Translations under genes and position numbers: made by a program
The notes under the pieces: model-generated
The model's database searches: none
What the model saw: the letters and a program-made list of their open reading frames with translations, nothing else
Told to the model about the DNA's origin: nothing
Shown here: in pieces, positions 54,016-64,000 of the stretch
Layout of the letters: each line of letters begins with the position of its first letter
Numbering within the stretch: the first letter of the stretch is position 1
Assembly: GCF_019649055.1 (NCBI RefSeq)
Contig: NW_026570290.1
Location: 372,001-436,000 of the forward strand
Direction of reading: 5' to 3'
DNA: 64,000 nt
Origin: Paramacrobiotus metropolitanus
Taxonomy: Eukaryota > Tardigrada > Eutardigrada > Parachela > Macrobiotidae

Positions 54016-57000
54016 GGCTGCCAGCCTCCGTCTCAATCTCGCTGTCACTCATTCTCACTCACTCTCGCTGTCAAACGACGCTGCTGTCAGCAGGCTGAGG
54101 CGCTATTTGGGTTTTCTGTATTACGTGGCCGCCGGTTGACTGTTGTTACAGAAAATGTGATAAGGAGGAAATTGTGCACAGAAAAACTTCTGTTTATTGT
54201 TCAAAGTTTTAAAGGCACAAAGTATACGAATATACTTTGACTCACTGAATATTTTTCGTCGTAGCCATGTGCATCCCATAAATAATCACTCTATACCACC
54301 GTGGTATTAAGTGGTACTGTGGTACCATTTTGCTCTCAGGTGATCGTTCCAGGAAATCTGGTATAAAAGACACCCGACCAAAACGTTTTCGGTCAGCCGG
54401 GTGAGTAAATAATAACTGATGATGGACTCGAAAACAGCAAAAGCAATAATGTAAAGGAATTTTCGGTCTTTAAGATTGATATCCAACAAAAAGTGGCAAA
54501 AACGAAGTAGTTTATTAACTGGATACGAGGTTATTTGCTTCTCCCAGGCGCAGGTATATCGCATCCAAATCGGCCATGAGATCCCTTTTGGAGTCCACAT
54601 CTAGTTTGTATGAAAAAACATAAAATCTTATTACGTTGACACTAATGTGGACGTCTGCCATGGACGGAGGAGTACCGGATGGAGAGGCTGATACGTAATC
54701 CGCAAACGACGCTTTACGTGCCACACTTGATGAACATAAATGTACAGTACGTTATGTTACTTACTGTCTACTGATGTTGCAATGTTTCTCTGTACATAAG
54801 CTTCTTACATGTCATGATCAGCTGCACAAAATAATATAATATGTTCGTAAAACTGGGCAGCACTTGGCATGGCGCAGCATGGCCTTGCACAAAGATTACA
54901 CGTTTACCCGCTTGTTTACTTGAATTTCCTGCACTGGAAAGGCTACTCCAAAAGCCTTTTTTCCATTCCGTTGTTAACAAACACCGATCCGTTTCCGTTC
55001 CGTTCGCGGCTAATACTTCGATGGCTTTCTTCCACAGTTTATATTCCGGTACATGTTTCTGTAAAATGAAACTGGTCAGTAAAGCTGGGGACCTGTCTGC
55101 CGGTGAACTATTAAGATGCCTCAAGCTCTCATGGATTCATGATTCACTCCAAAACTTCAACACGATCATTCCAATGAGCGAGCCTACGTTAGCAAAAGGC
55201 ACCAGGAAACCCAACCTTGGAATTTGGGTAAAATGAACCAAGAAGGGTAAATTCGACCAAGAAGGGTAAACTCGTAAGCTTGAACAACGTTTATTTTGCA
55301 GGTCTTAGATCTTATTAAAATACCTTATAGAACAATGCTAATATATCTCATATCCCGTTAGATTTTTCTGAGGTGTAGTATTCGGTCAGCGCATCCTCTA
55401 CATATTGCACTCTGTTGGTACCGTCAGCGTCTTGCCAGATTTTCGGTCGCTTTTTAGCAGGTGCCTCCTCGTCCTCGCAGTCGGAAACAGGCAGCATGTC
55501 TTCCTCATCACTTCTTACCACTCCATTTACAGCCAGCTTTTTAATATTGCGACCTATCGTGGCGCGATGAACATTTTTCTTACGTTAGCACTTCGGCAGT
55601 GTGAGGCGAAATGGAAGCGAAATTAGGAACAGCAGGTCGTTATTGTCTCCAGAGCCCCTGTGGCAACGAAGCCGCTCGCTAAATGCGGGCACCCAGAGAA
55701 TTCGCACAGACTTCTGCCGGATGCAGAGATGCGACGCTCTGGGAGTTGTGGTTCAAGGTAGATCTCTCTGAAAATATAAGCACAGATAACAGCACCGCGT
55801 TTCACGGATTTGTATTTCCGTGCTCCGCGTTTCCCTACTGCTGACATTCAATTACCCAGCGTAATGCTTTCAGGTTGATTCGTCCTCCACACGTTCTGGA
55901 AAGATCTCTGGCACGCCGCGGGGGCTGGCCGGCGTCCAACCTTTTCCTGCCGAAATCCCTATCGACTTCGATTCGAGTGACGAGTAACGCTGGCGTATCG
56001 GGGCGCGCGGTTATCTGACGTCGTTGTGGATCTGGGCCAACAAAGGGTGATGTTGAACTTGAACGAACTTGAACAAAGGCTGATGTCGTGGCTTTTAAAG
56101 ATGGCGGTGTAATGGAGTGAACCGAGCGGCTAAAGCTGAACCTGTTTAGTAAGACCAGTCCTGGAACAAAGGGCGTTGAACGTGCGCCGGGATTGCTGTG
56201 ATTGTCGGAGACGAAACTCCGACGCGCACCGTAAAAATATGCGACGCCGGAGCGCCACATATTGACCGCGTTCTTCGCTTCTGTATGCGTGATGAGAATC
56301 CCATAACTGAACTGCAAAGAAACCAAAAAATCTACCGAAGAGAAAAATATACAAATAATAAATGCATCTGAGACACATTTTTCTTTTATTTTGTTTGCCC
56401 ATATTAAACAGTTTCCAACATTTACAACATTTGCGCGCGAATTTTTGATTTGATGCAGTTTTTTCTCTTTTCTCAGCACATTGCCTTGCACAACACATTG
56501 AGAAAATACGATGTTTGGACGCTGCCAGTACCTGCAGTCGTAGTGTGTTGCGCATGCTAATAGCTTAATATTAATGTCAGACTGTAACCAATGAACCCCC
56601 CGGCGCCCAGGGGCCAAAAAATATCAGGGAAGGTGGAAAAAACTATCAAGATTCAGATCTATATTGCCACGAATGGGATACACCAGAGCCGGCAAACCAG
56701 AAAAGACTGACCAAAACCAATATTACATTCTGAAAGCCCGTAGTCGAAAACCCGGCCAGATAGTATTCATTTCTTTTAAAACCTCTCCCGCTTCGAGCGC
56801 CACAGCGGAGGAGTTTTGACTACCTTCACTAAATGTAACTAAATTGTTATAATAATAATTATCATCGTGGTATTTTTAACCAGGCAATGTTGCCACGTAA
56901 ACCAAATAAAATATAGTTAGAAAATGAAAGTATTTTCAACTAACTATTTAATATCAGAATCAATTTAATTAGCAGACCGTAGGCGTTATTGCGACAAGAA

Positions 57001-57099
57001 CGACTACATATCCAACGTTGTCATCAAGGACAAGGACAATTTCTAAACAAGTGCCGGTCAAGCAGCGATAGACAGAACTACCGCCACTGTTCAGTGCAC
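54016..57099. other. Mostly non-coding stretch
   Basis: Several open frames on both strands (for example minus 54307-54724, minus 54768-55124, minus 55835-56617) have occasional splice-like sites and membrane-like runs, but none shows a family signature I trust. One candidate exon on minus reads KHVPEYKLWKKAIEVLAANG after TTTTACAG (about 55060). Confidence 0.35.
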
Positions 57100-58400
57100 A
57101 AGCCCGTTAGTTGACCGCAATACCACTACATTCTAGTTAAAATAGCCCGCTAAGCCAGTGAGTGGCCGAACTGCCACTATGGATAGCTATGTAAGCGGTT
57201 GACCGAGCTGTCATTACTGTACGATGCTGAGTGACCGAGTGAGCGAAAAAATTGCTGTCCGGCGTAAAAAGCCCGTTCGGTGAAGGAGTGCTGAGCTGCC
57301 ACTACTGTCCGTGAACAGAGCCCGGGAGGTGATACGAGTGACCGAGCTGTCACTACTGTCCAGTGTACAAAGTCCGTTAAGTGAGCGGGTGACCGAGCTA
57401 CCACTGCTGTCCGGCGCAGAAAGCCCGGGAGGTGAGCAGGTGACCGAGCTGTCACTACTGTCCGGCGCAGAAAGCCCGGGAGGTGAGCAGGTGACCAAGC
57501 TGTCACTACCGTCCAGTGTACAAAGCCCGTTAGGTGAGCGGGTGACCGAGCTACCACTGCTGTCCGGCGCAGAAAGCCCGAGAGGTGCGCAGGTAACCGA
57601 GCTGTTACTACTGTCCAGTGTACAAAGTCCGTTAGGTGAGCGAGTGACCGAGCAACCACTACTGTCCGGCGCAGAAAGCCCGGGAGGTGAGCAGGTAACC
57701 GAGCTGTCACTACTGTCCAGTGTACAAAGCCCGTTAGGTGAGCGAGTGACCGAGCAACCACTACTGTCCGGCGCAGAAAGCCCCACCAGTCCACCACTTC
57801 AGTCCAGTTCACAGAGCCAAAAGATACGAATAAAAACGATTAAAGTAAAAATTCAAACAGACCTGTCGTAAACCTTAAGAAACGCGGAAGCGAAGCCGAG
57901 ATGAAACGAGTGACCGAGCTACCACTACTGTCCGTGCACAGAGCCCGGGAGGTGATCCGAGTGACCGAGCTGTCACTACTGTCAGTGTACAAAGTCCGTT
58001 AGTTGAGCGTGTGATCGAGCTAACACTGCTGTCCAGTGTATAAAGCCCGTTAGGTGAGCGGGTGGCCGAGCTACCACTGCTGTCCGGCGCAGAAAGCCCG
58101 AGAGGTGAGCAGGTGACCGAGCTATCAGTGGCGGCTGTCACTACTGTCCAGTGTACAAAGTCCGTTAGGTGAGCGGGTGACCGAGCTACTACTGTTGCCC
58201 GGCGCAGAAAGTCCGGGTGGTGAGTGGGTGACCGAGCTGTCATTATTGTACAGTGTACATGAGTGACCGAGCTACCACTACTGTCCGGCAAACGGAACCG
58301 GTTAGCTAAGCAAGTAATCGAGCCACCACTACTGACCGTACATACACCACTGGGCACACACGAACTTCCAGCGAAAAGAGCCAGTGAAGTGATGAGTTAC
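57100..58400. repeat. 51-bp minisatellite array
   Basis: The unit is roughly GTGACCGAGCTGTCACTACT then GTCCGGCGCAGAAAGCCCGG and GAGGTGAGCAG. The phase recurs exactly every 51 bp at 57389, 57440, 57491, 57542 and 57593, with alternating unit variants (GTGTACAAAGCCCGTTAGGT against GGCGCAGAAAGCCCGGGAGG). 51 is divisible by three, so frames on both strands remain open (186 codons on plus from 57311, 211 on minus), with 17-residue repeats such as VTELSLLSGAESPGGEQ. I treat these as by-products of the repeat. Confidence 0.85.
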
Positions 58401-58727
58401 CGAACTAGTGATCCAGCGCACTATCACTGTTTCGAATTTCACACTTTATAGACTGATATTTCGGCTTTCTTTTCGAGTAGGGGATATCGTAAAATTATCT
58501 GTATGTACAGCGAAAAGGAATGCTTTCAAGGTTGAGAGAATCATGAACTGATTTTCATAGAAAATTCGTGTTTGCCCTATTGCATGTACCGATCATGTTT
58601 CGACGAATAGACATGTTAATCTAATAAATATTCATTCAAATTCAAATAAATGGCCATGGACCACAAGAAACGCGGAGGCGAAGCCGAGGCTGTTTCTTGT
58701 ACAACTGTATTACCATGCAATCAAAAC
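58401..58727. other. Non-coding gap
   Basis: Nothing recognised. The array fades out near 58400. Confidence 0.45.
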
Positions 58728-59055
58728 AATAATTATGGTCAAAGCTATGCGCAGGAGTTTCCATTTTTAAAGAAATTTTGTACGTCAAGGATCTGCACTA
58801 AAACTGTTGAAAAATGTTGTACAAATCAAACAATATTATGATTCAGGGCGTGATTTATTTATTTTATATAATGATTCAGGGCGTGTGGGAAGTATATTAC
58901 AAGTGGAACAAGTTGACTACAAGTACGTATGGTGAAGCGTTTTGAGTACGAGTTTGTTTGATTTGTACAGTATTTTTCAACAGTTTTAGTGCAGATCCTT
59001 GACGTACAAAATTTTTTTAAAAATGGAAACTCCTGCGCATAGCTTTGACCATTAA
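58728..59055. repeat. Inverted repeat, ~105-bp arms
   Basis: 58735-58845 (GGTCAAAGCTATGCGCAGGA ... GTTGTACAAATCAAAC) recurs inverted at about 58950-59050 with few changes; the spacer is about 105 bp. The same short peptide is therefore read on plus and minus. A foldback-type repeat, no gene. Confidence 0.8.
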
Positions 59056-60443
59056 GTAAACCCAAAAACTGGCGACAAGCATGCAGTTTTATTAAACGTA
59101 AACTGAAAGCAGGTTTGTTATATTACGGCAATTATGGGCACGTTCTTGATGTAAGTAACCTTTCGCTGGGTTTGAAGGGCTGGCTGGCAACAAAATCTGT
59201 GTCAGATACTGCATCACCATATTGGCAGATTCCATAAACTTCGGGCAGCTTAAAACATTCACAAAATAATTCACATGCTTTTAAGGGTTCAAATGTGTTG
59301 GGTCATGGTACCAAATTTGTGTACATGTGCGAAAACGTTCACTTTTGCGCACTCCCAAAGCCGTTTTTGCATTGTTTTGTAGCATTTATAGCAAAATGAT
59401 TTGCATACACTGGCGTGAAAACCGTTTGTGCGTGCACCGTCCGGTTGGAGAGTTATCGGCACAATAAAATTCCAAAACGTTAAACGCACAGAGGTGTACC
59501 AAAAGTCTTGTAGTACTCCGAACTCCGAAGTATAAACGCTCCTCTTCAAATTTTGCACAAGCCTTCCACATGCCACGACGAGCTGCATTATTGCCACCAG
59601 GCTATGGGCAGTTAACCTATAATTATTGCCAAGATGGAAATCGTTATTCAAAAATCATACAAGAGTAAGAACTGCGATCCGGCGGTCGTTTGGTGCCAGG
59701 GGTACATTCTCCATAGACGCAGTCACGCAGTAGTAGCAGAACAAAACGGAAGTTCCCGTAAAACTTTGTTATAATTTGGCTTAGGATTCAGCTCCATTTT
59801 CTTCACCGGTGGATTACGTACGGACCTACGGTAGCTTCATCATTAAGCCAGGCACCGTGTTATGATGCCACATGGTGCAATCAGCTGCACAACAGTACTG
59901 TACTGTAATTTTTTAGCAACTACGAGTATTATTCAAATTGAAACCTATACAACATGATACGGATCTTCTTTCGGCCATAGCTAACCTTAATGATAACCGC
60001 GCAAGCGCGGTCCGTTTTTGAAACAGAACAATCGGCGGACTGTGGTGAATCCCCAGCTCGAAAGAGGGAATAATGCAAATAAATTAATAAAGAATGCAAG
60101 AAAGTTGAAACGATGACTTCAGCATCCACCTGGTTAAGTACCAGCGGGATGCAAATATTTGATAGGCAATGAATATATATTCCCAAACTCCCAATCAGAG
60201 TATTTCGAAAGCAGCCGTTTTCAATATGCGTGTACAGAGCGGAAATGGCGATTATGATAATAACAACGTACTGAAAGTAGGACATACATATTTGCGTGCC
60301 GACTGAGCCTGGTGAACAATATTAAAATGACCTGATATATCCTCGATGCAAAACATTGAATTTTGATGTTTCTAATCCTAAACGAGCAAAAATTAATGTT
60401 ATCCAGCCTTCAAAAGCGCTTTGCAAACAGTTTATATACTGTT
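59056..60443. other. Non-coding stretch
   Basis: No supported gene. It contains the 3' flank of the convergent receptor gene. Confidence 0.45.
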
Positions 60444-61902
60444 TTATAAAAAAATTGTGGTAGAGTTCGGCAGCAAAAATGGTGCGACATTGGCCTTTGG
60501 GTTTGTTTGGTAGATAACCAAAATGTAGGTGACGAGAATTCCAAACATCTGCAAACAATAAAATTATTACGAATTCGTTGTGGCATTTTGTATACGGCTT
60601 ACGGTACCGAGATGACATGTTATGGCATGTAACCATCTGGTTGCACCGCATTTACAGTGACTGATTGTCAAAGCAGCGCAAAGGAGTCCTTACCGACAAA
60701 ATGAAATCAACATTAAAGGTGAAGATATTCCCGGCCGTGAACACGACAGAACAGTCTCGCAGACGTCGCAGGGTCTTATTGAACTGCATTTCCAGTTCAT
60801 GGTGATTGCTGTCAAACTCCTCCGCGATGATGTTGAGAGTTGGCACTATCGAGTGCGCCTAAGGAAAAAAGAACGGTCAATTTGAAATGACCGAACGAAA
60901 GACATTTGGCAAGCCCTGGCGCATCTTTCTCCCGTGGTTTCAGTATACCTGTCTGTGAACATAAGCCGCTGCCAGCGTCCTCTGCAGCAGTAAGCACATA
61001 TTAAACAGTGCGCTGGCGGAGCAATATGCCAGATTACTTCCGTTATTGGTAAACATGAACCCAATTTTGGACGGAGTTACACCGATGAGTATCCCAACCA
61101 GGAGCACCACTCCAGCAATTTCTAGCACCAAAGCGACCAGATTGGATGGGGCGTACACGATATCCAGCCGCCAAACGATCTTTGACAACGTCAGGTGTTC
61201 CTGACGGCAATTTCTAATTCGCGCCAAGAAGTCTTTATAGTTGATCTTCTTGATTTTGAATGCTCGGTAGTGCGCCGTGCATTGGCGTTTGATTTGCTTG
61301 AAGGCTGATCCTAAGGTCATCGAAATGATAGCAAACGACAGCGAGAATGCCAGAGCCACGTAAGTCAATACGGTTTCCAAGAACTGATGCAGACAGATAC
61401 CGTATAGTGACGGAAATTCCACACCAAAAATGATTTCATTTCGTCCTCGAGCATCCCGCAAACGGAGTACCGCAATGTAGAACCACGCAACCAGAAACAC
61501 AATGCCACTAACAATATACCCGACTGCGTAATTTTTTATCGTGTGCGCCACGAACGGCACATCCTTTACATGCCGGTGCAGTTGTTCCAGGATACCCGGC
61601 AGTGGCTTACTGTGGAACGCCATCATGCTGCCGTAAACTGTGACCAGTAAATAGTATATAAGGAACAAACCAGCAACAAGAGTCAATGGGATTGTCGGTT
61701 CGTTCGTGTTAATTAAAGTATGAGTATACGTCAAAAGTCCGGTAATTAGGGTACATATTCCCAGCATGGTTATCAACACTCGAGCGATTATGGAGTATGA
61801 CAGCACTTTTGTTTTGGTTTCCGTTTGCTGCCAAGGACACATTCCCATCACCCGCAAAAATAAGAAAACAAACTCCAAATATCTGTCGAACACATTATCC
61901 AT
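60444..61902 (-). CDS. Gustatory receptor-like seven-transmembrane protein (intact, 3 exons, minus)
   Basis: Exons 61902-60949, 60858-60694 and 60548-60444 join at phase-0 GT-AG introns to give 407 residues. It begins MDNVFDRYLE and contains MGMCPWQQTE, KPLPGILEQLHRHVKD, CRQEHLTLSKIVWRLDIVYA and IGVTPSKIGFMFTNN; exon 2 has FNKTLRRLRDCSVVFTAGN, and exon 3 MFGILVTYILVIYQTN with the TY signature. Exon 2 is 165 nt, the same as in the genes at 582 and 9403. A chemosensory channel of the gustatory receptor family is expected. It has a dead duplicate at 36221-37019 and is arranged head-to-head with the gene at 62667. Confidence 0.86.
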
Positions 61903-62666
61903 TTTCTGGTTCTATAAATGTTATGCCGTCTTAGCGGGCGGCGAATGGTTCATCTGTAACTTGTAAGTAACGCTGCGAGTAAAGTCTCTGCCTTAATATT
62001 CGGTGAGCACTCGTATGAGAAGAAACTTCGGTCTTTTACACATGGAAAGAATCGTTTAAAGAATACGTTTTCGATTGCGCTAGCGTTGTCGATGTTGAGG
62101 TTATGCCGTAATTTACCATCAGAATCATTTCATTTGGAACAAGGATCGATCCGAGAATTGTGCTGAAGCAACACACTGGGGAACTGGCACTGGTGTTCAT
62201 ATTAGCTTCTGACGCAATCAGCTACAACGATGCTAATCAGCACCCGGATACAGCCAAAACTGCAATCACATTTAGTAGTAAGTACAAGCTGGACTGCTGG
62301 AATACTTCATGCTGTAAAAAACTGAATTACTGGGAATTTTGCACTCGGACGCCTAAAAGGCGGAGGGGCCGCGCTGGAAAGCCGTCCGCCACTGATTATC
62401 GAACAACAGGCGCATGGAGCGTGAATCCGGCCAATAGCCGACGCACTTTTAAGAGCCTTGATTACCACAGTGTACATACTGTAACTGCCAGCAGCTAACA
62501 GTCGTTCGCATTTTCATTCGTGTTTATGTTGGCTGCGGAGCCTGCGGTAAGCAAAGGTGTTTGCCGTCGAGCTTTTTTTTTAAATTTTGAACTCGCGTTT
62601 GCATTTAATTTGTTCGCTTTTGAAACTGTTTGTTTTGATCATTAAATATTTTAACAAGAAACAGCT
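61903..62666. promoter_or_regulatory. Divergent intergenic region (duplicated copy B)
   Basis: Shared in blocks with 37020-37831. It separates the intact receptor from the damaged acidic-protein gene. The open frame at 62160-62498 has no counterpart in copy A and is not called. Confidence 0.5.
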
Positions 62667-64000
62667 ATGGACTCCTCGTCTTTTATGTCGTGTTGCTCTT
62701 CAAATGAGGACTTTATGGAGAAGTTGTACTACTCTGCATCGGATGACGATTCTTTCCAGTCTGCACTGCACGTGTCGGATGAGGGATCATTCCATTCTGC
62801 AATGGATACCAGTGACGTTTCGATGGGAGACCGATCGAAATTATCGTGGAATGGCGACAAAGAAGGATCGTCGTCGTACAGTGATGAAGAAGCGCGCCAC
62901 ACGGACGAGTCGAATTCCCTGGATCCGTCGGAAGAGTCCTCCAGTTTCGACATGGCGGATAGTGATGCAGCATCCATGCAGTTGTCCATGCCGTCGTTCA
63001 CTGTTTCCTTGGAGGACAGCCATTTTAGTGTAGAGTGCACGAACGAAGAGAATGCCAGCGGCGAACGTACCTTGGACAAGAGTTTCTTCGATTTCGAGTA
63101 CCATGCTGCAAGACCGTCGCACGGTGACTCTACAGATGGCGCTGCATCGTTCCACCTCAACGCAGTTCAGGGAGAAGGGATGGAAGCCAAGGATGACGTG
63201 TCGGTCAGATCCGCTTTGATGAGCGCGAGCGGAACGGGGTCGTTGACCTGTGATGTGGCGGCCATGGTCATGGCGGCCGCTATGGCGGAACCTCTACCAT
63301 CGGAAGAAGCAGGCGTTGCGATTTGTGATAAACCCCATACTGCTCCTCGGACGCCTGTAGAGACACGGAGCCGTCGAACCAGGAAGGCCAGCAGTGGCGC
63401 CCTTGAAGCCGGAACGTCCGCGGCAAAACTTGCACCGCCGCGTAAGCAGCGCGCTCATCGGGTTACGGATAAAGCGTCGGGACAAAGTTTCCAAGAAGGT
63501 CGGCGCTTTCCGTACTTTTCCTCTATGTTGGAATCGTTCTTCTTCTGAGACGGGGGGACTAATCTGGCATAAATACTTTTAGGGCAAATCGTGCATTTCC
63601 CAGCGAAGCCGACGAAAGGCCATCCGCCGTACTATTATACCGGCCAAATCGTCCAGCAAATACTGGACAAGAACGGTGCTTTGGGTTACATCGTCCGATA
63701 TGCGTATTTCACTTCGCTGAAGATGGACAATTGGTAACAATTTTCTAACTGCGTTCTCTGTGTGCAGTGCTTGCGTGGTGCGCACACATGGAAGACTTAC
63801 ACAGGAACAGTTGTCCTGGTACTGAGTTGTTCTGTAATTGTAGGCGCTTTTACAAAAACACCAAACCCGACTTCATTTGTGCGAGTGCCTTAATTGCGGA
63901 TGGGATCGATGCGCGCATGTTTGTGCAGCGCACTAACCAGCGCTACCGCACCGCGGTGAAGCGAATGGCTTGTCGAAAGAATGCGGATGGACGCCGCACA
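62667..64000 (+). pseudogene. Acidic Ser-rich protein with C-terminal Tudor-like domain (copy B, 1-nt deletion, runs off the window)
   Basis: Exon 1 62667-63498, exon 2 63584-63733 and exon 3 from 63844 beyond the window end. Homologous to 37832-39162 with the same intron positions: MDSSSFMSCCSSNEDFMEKL, SASDDDSF, SMPSFTVSLEDSHFSVEC, and exon 3 RFYKNTKPDFICASALIADG. Exon 2 is 150 nt, against 151 in copy A: TTCC-AGCG against TTCCTAGCG near 63600, a 1-nt deletion that shifts the frame into stops. Exon 1 is fully open. Either this copy is recently dead, or it makes a shortened product lacking the Tudor-like block. Confidence 0.72.

Noticed and set aside
54307-54724. Minus-strand frames with DLDAIYLRLGEANNLVSS and a membrane-like run
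   Set aside because: Could be a chemoreceptor relic, but frames disagree and no diagnostic motif is present.
55835-56617. 260-codon minus frame, part of which (FSYGILITH) recalls the receptor C-terminal exon
   Set aside because: The resemblance is a few residues, with no upstream exon 2 and no TY signature; not called.
57177-57871. Long frames on both strands across the 51-bp array (186 and 211 codons)
   Set aside because: Same reason: the period is a multiple of three and both strands stay open. No evidence favours one frame.
62160-62498. 112-codon frame between the receptor and the acidic-protein gene
   Set aside because: Not conserved in the duplicated copy at 37.2-37.6 kb and starts without ATG context.

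Overview
The window is eukaryotic nuclear DNA. Coding regions are split by short GT-AG introns, one lineage-specific family of chemoreceptor genes recurs along it, tandem and inverted repeats are abundant, and there are several mobile elements. No tRNA, rRNA, CRISPR array or prokaryotic operon was recognised. The style of the secreted leucine-rich-repeat-like genes, the rhodopsin-like receptor fragments and the gustatory-receptor-like family suggests a small ecdysozoan. A tardigrade is my best guess and an arthropod the alternative; this is inference, not proof.

Layout. 0.6-2.1 kb: intact gustatory receptor-like gene (three exons, phase-0 introns). 3.1-4.2 kb: a foldback element with ~497-bp arms. 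4.2-6.75 kb: degenerate repeats and a 45-bp minisatellite. 7.2-8.4 kb: MATH-BTB gene, probably broken. 8.7 kb: relic receptor exon. 9.4-11.0 kb: second intact receptor. 12.4-13.6 kb: three-exon secreted protein. 15.116-29.829 kb: a complete Polinton/Maverick (adintovirus-like) element with 6-bp target duplication ATATTA and long inverted termini. 29.9-31.4 kb: dead receptor copy. 36.2-39.2 kb and 61.1-64.0 kb: two direct copies of a ~3 kb segment, each carrying a receptor (minus) and a divergent gene for an acidic Ser-rich protein (plus). In the first copy the receptor is dead and the partner intact; in the second the reverse holds. 39.7-41.3 kb: 5'-truncated non-LTR retrotransposon. 43-45 kb: GPCR and receptor fragments. 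45.4-52.5 kb: duplicated secreted LRR-like genes, the second interrupted by a 2,075-bp element with TA target duplication. 53.5-58.4 kb: inverted repeats and a 51-bp minisatellite. 60.4-61.9 kb: third intact receptor.

The Polinton is the main system. On the minus strand it encodes a packaging ATPase, two small conserved overlapping ORFs, a retroviral-type integrase, penton, a pVI-like membrane/core protein, major capsid protein, adenain-type protease, a conserved accessory protein and an intron-split protein-primed DNA polymerase B. On the plus strand, 40 bp from the ATPase start, lie a paralogue of the accessory protein and an overlapping gene whose product is plainly a TATA-box-binding protein homologue (two TBP repeats, three of four intercalating Phe kept). 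A mobile virus-like element carrying its own TBP would have its own promoter-recognition factor; this is the most interesting observation here. The polymerase (one nonsense codon, one frameshift) and the integrase (C-terminal frameshift) look damaged while the capsid genes, ATPase, protease and TBP are open.
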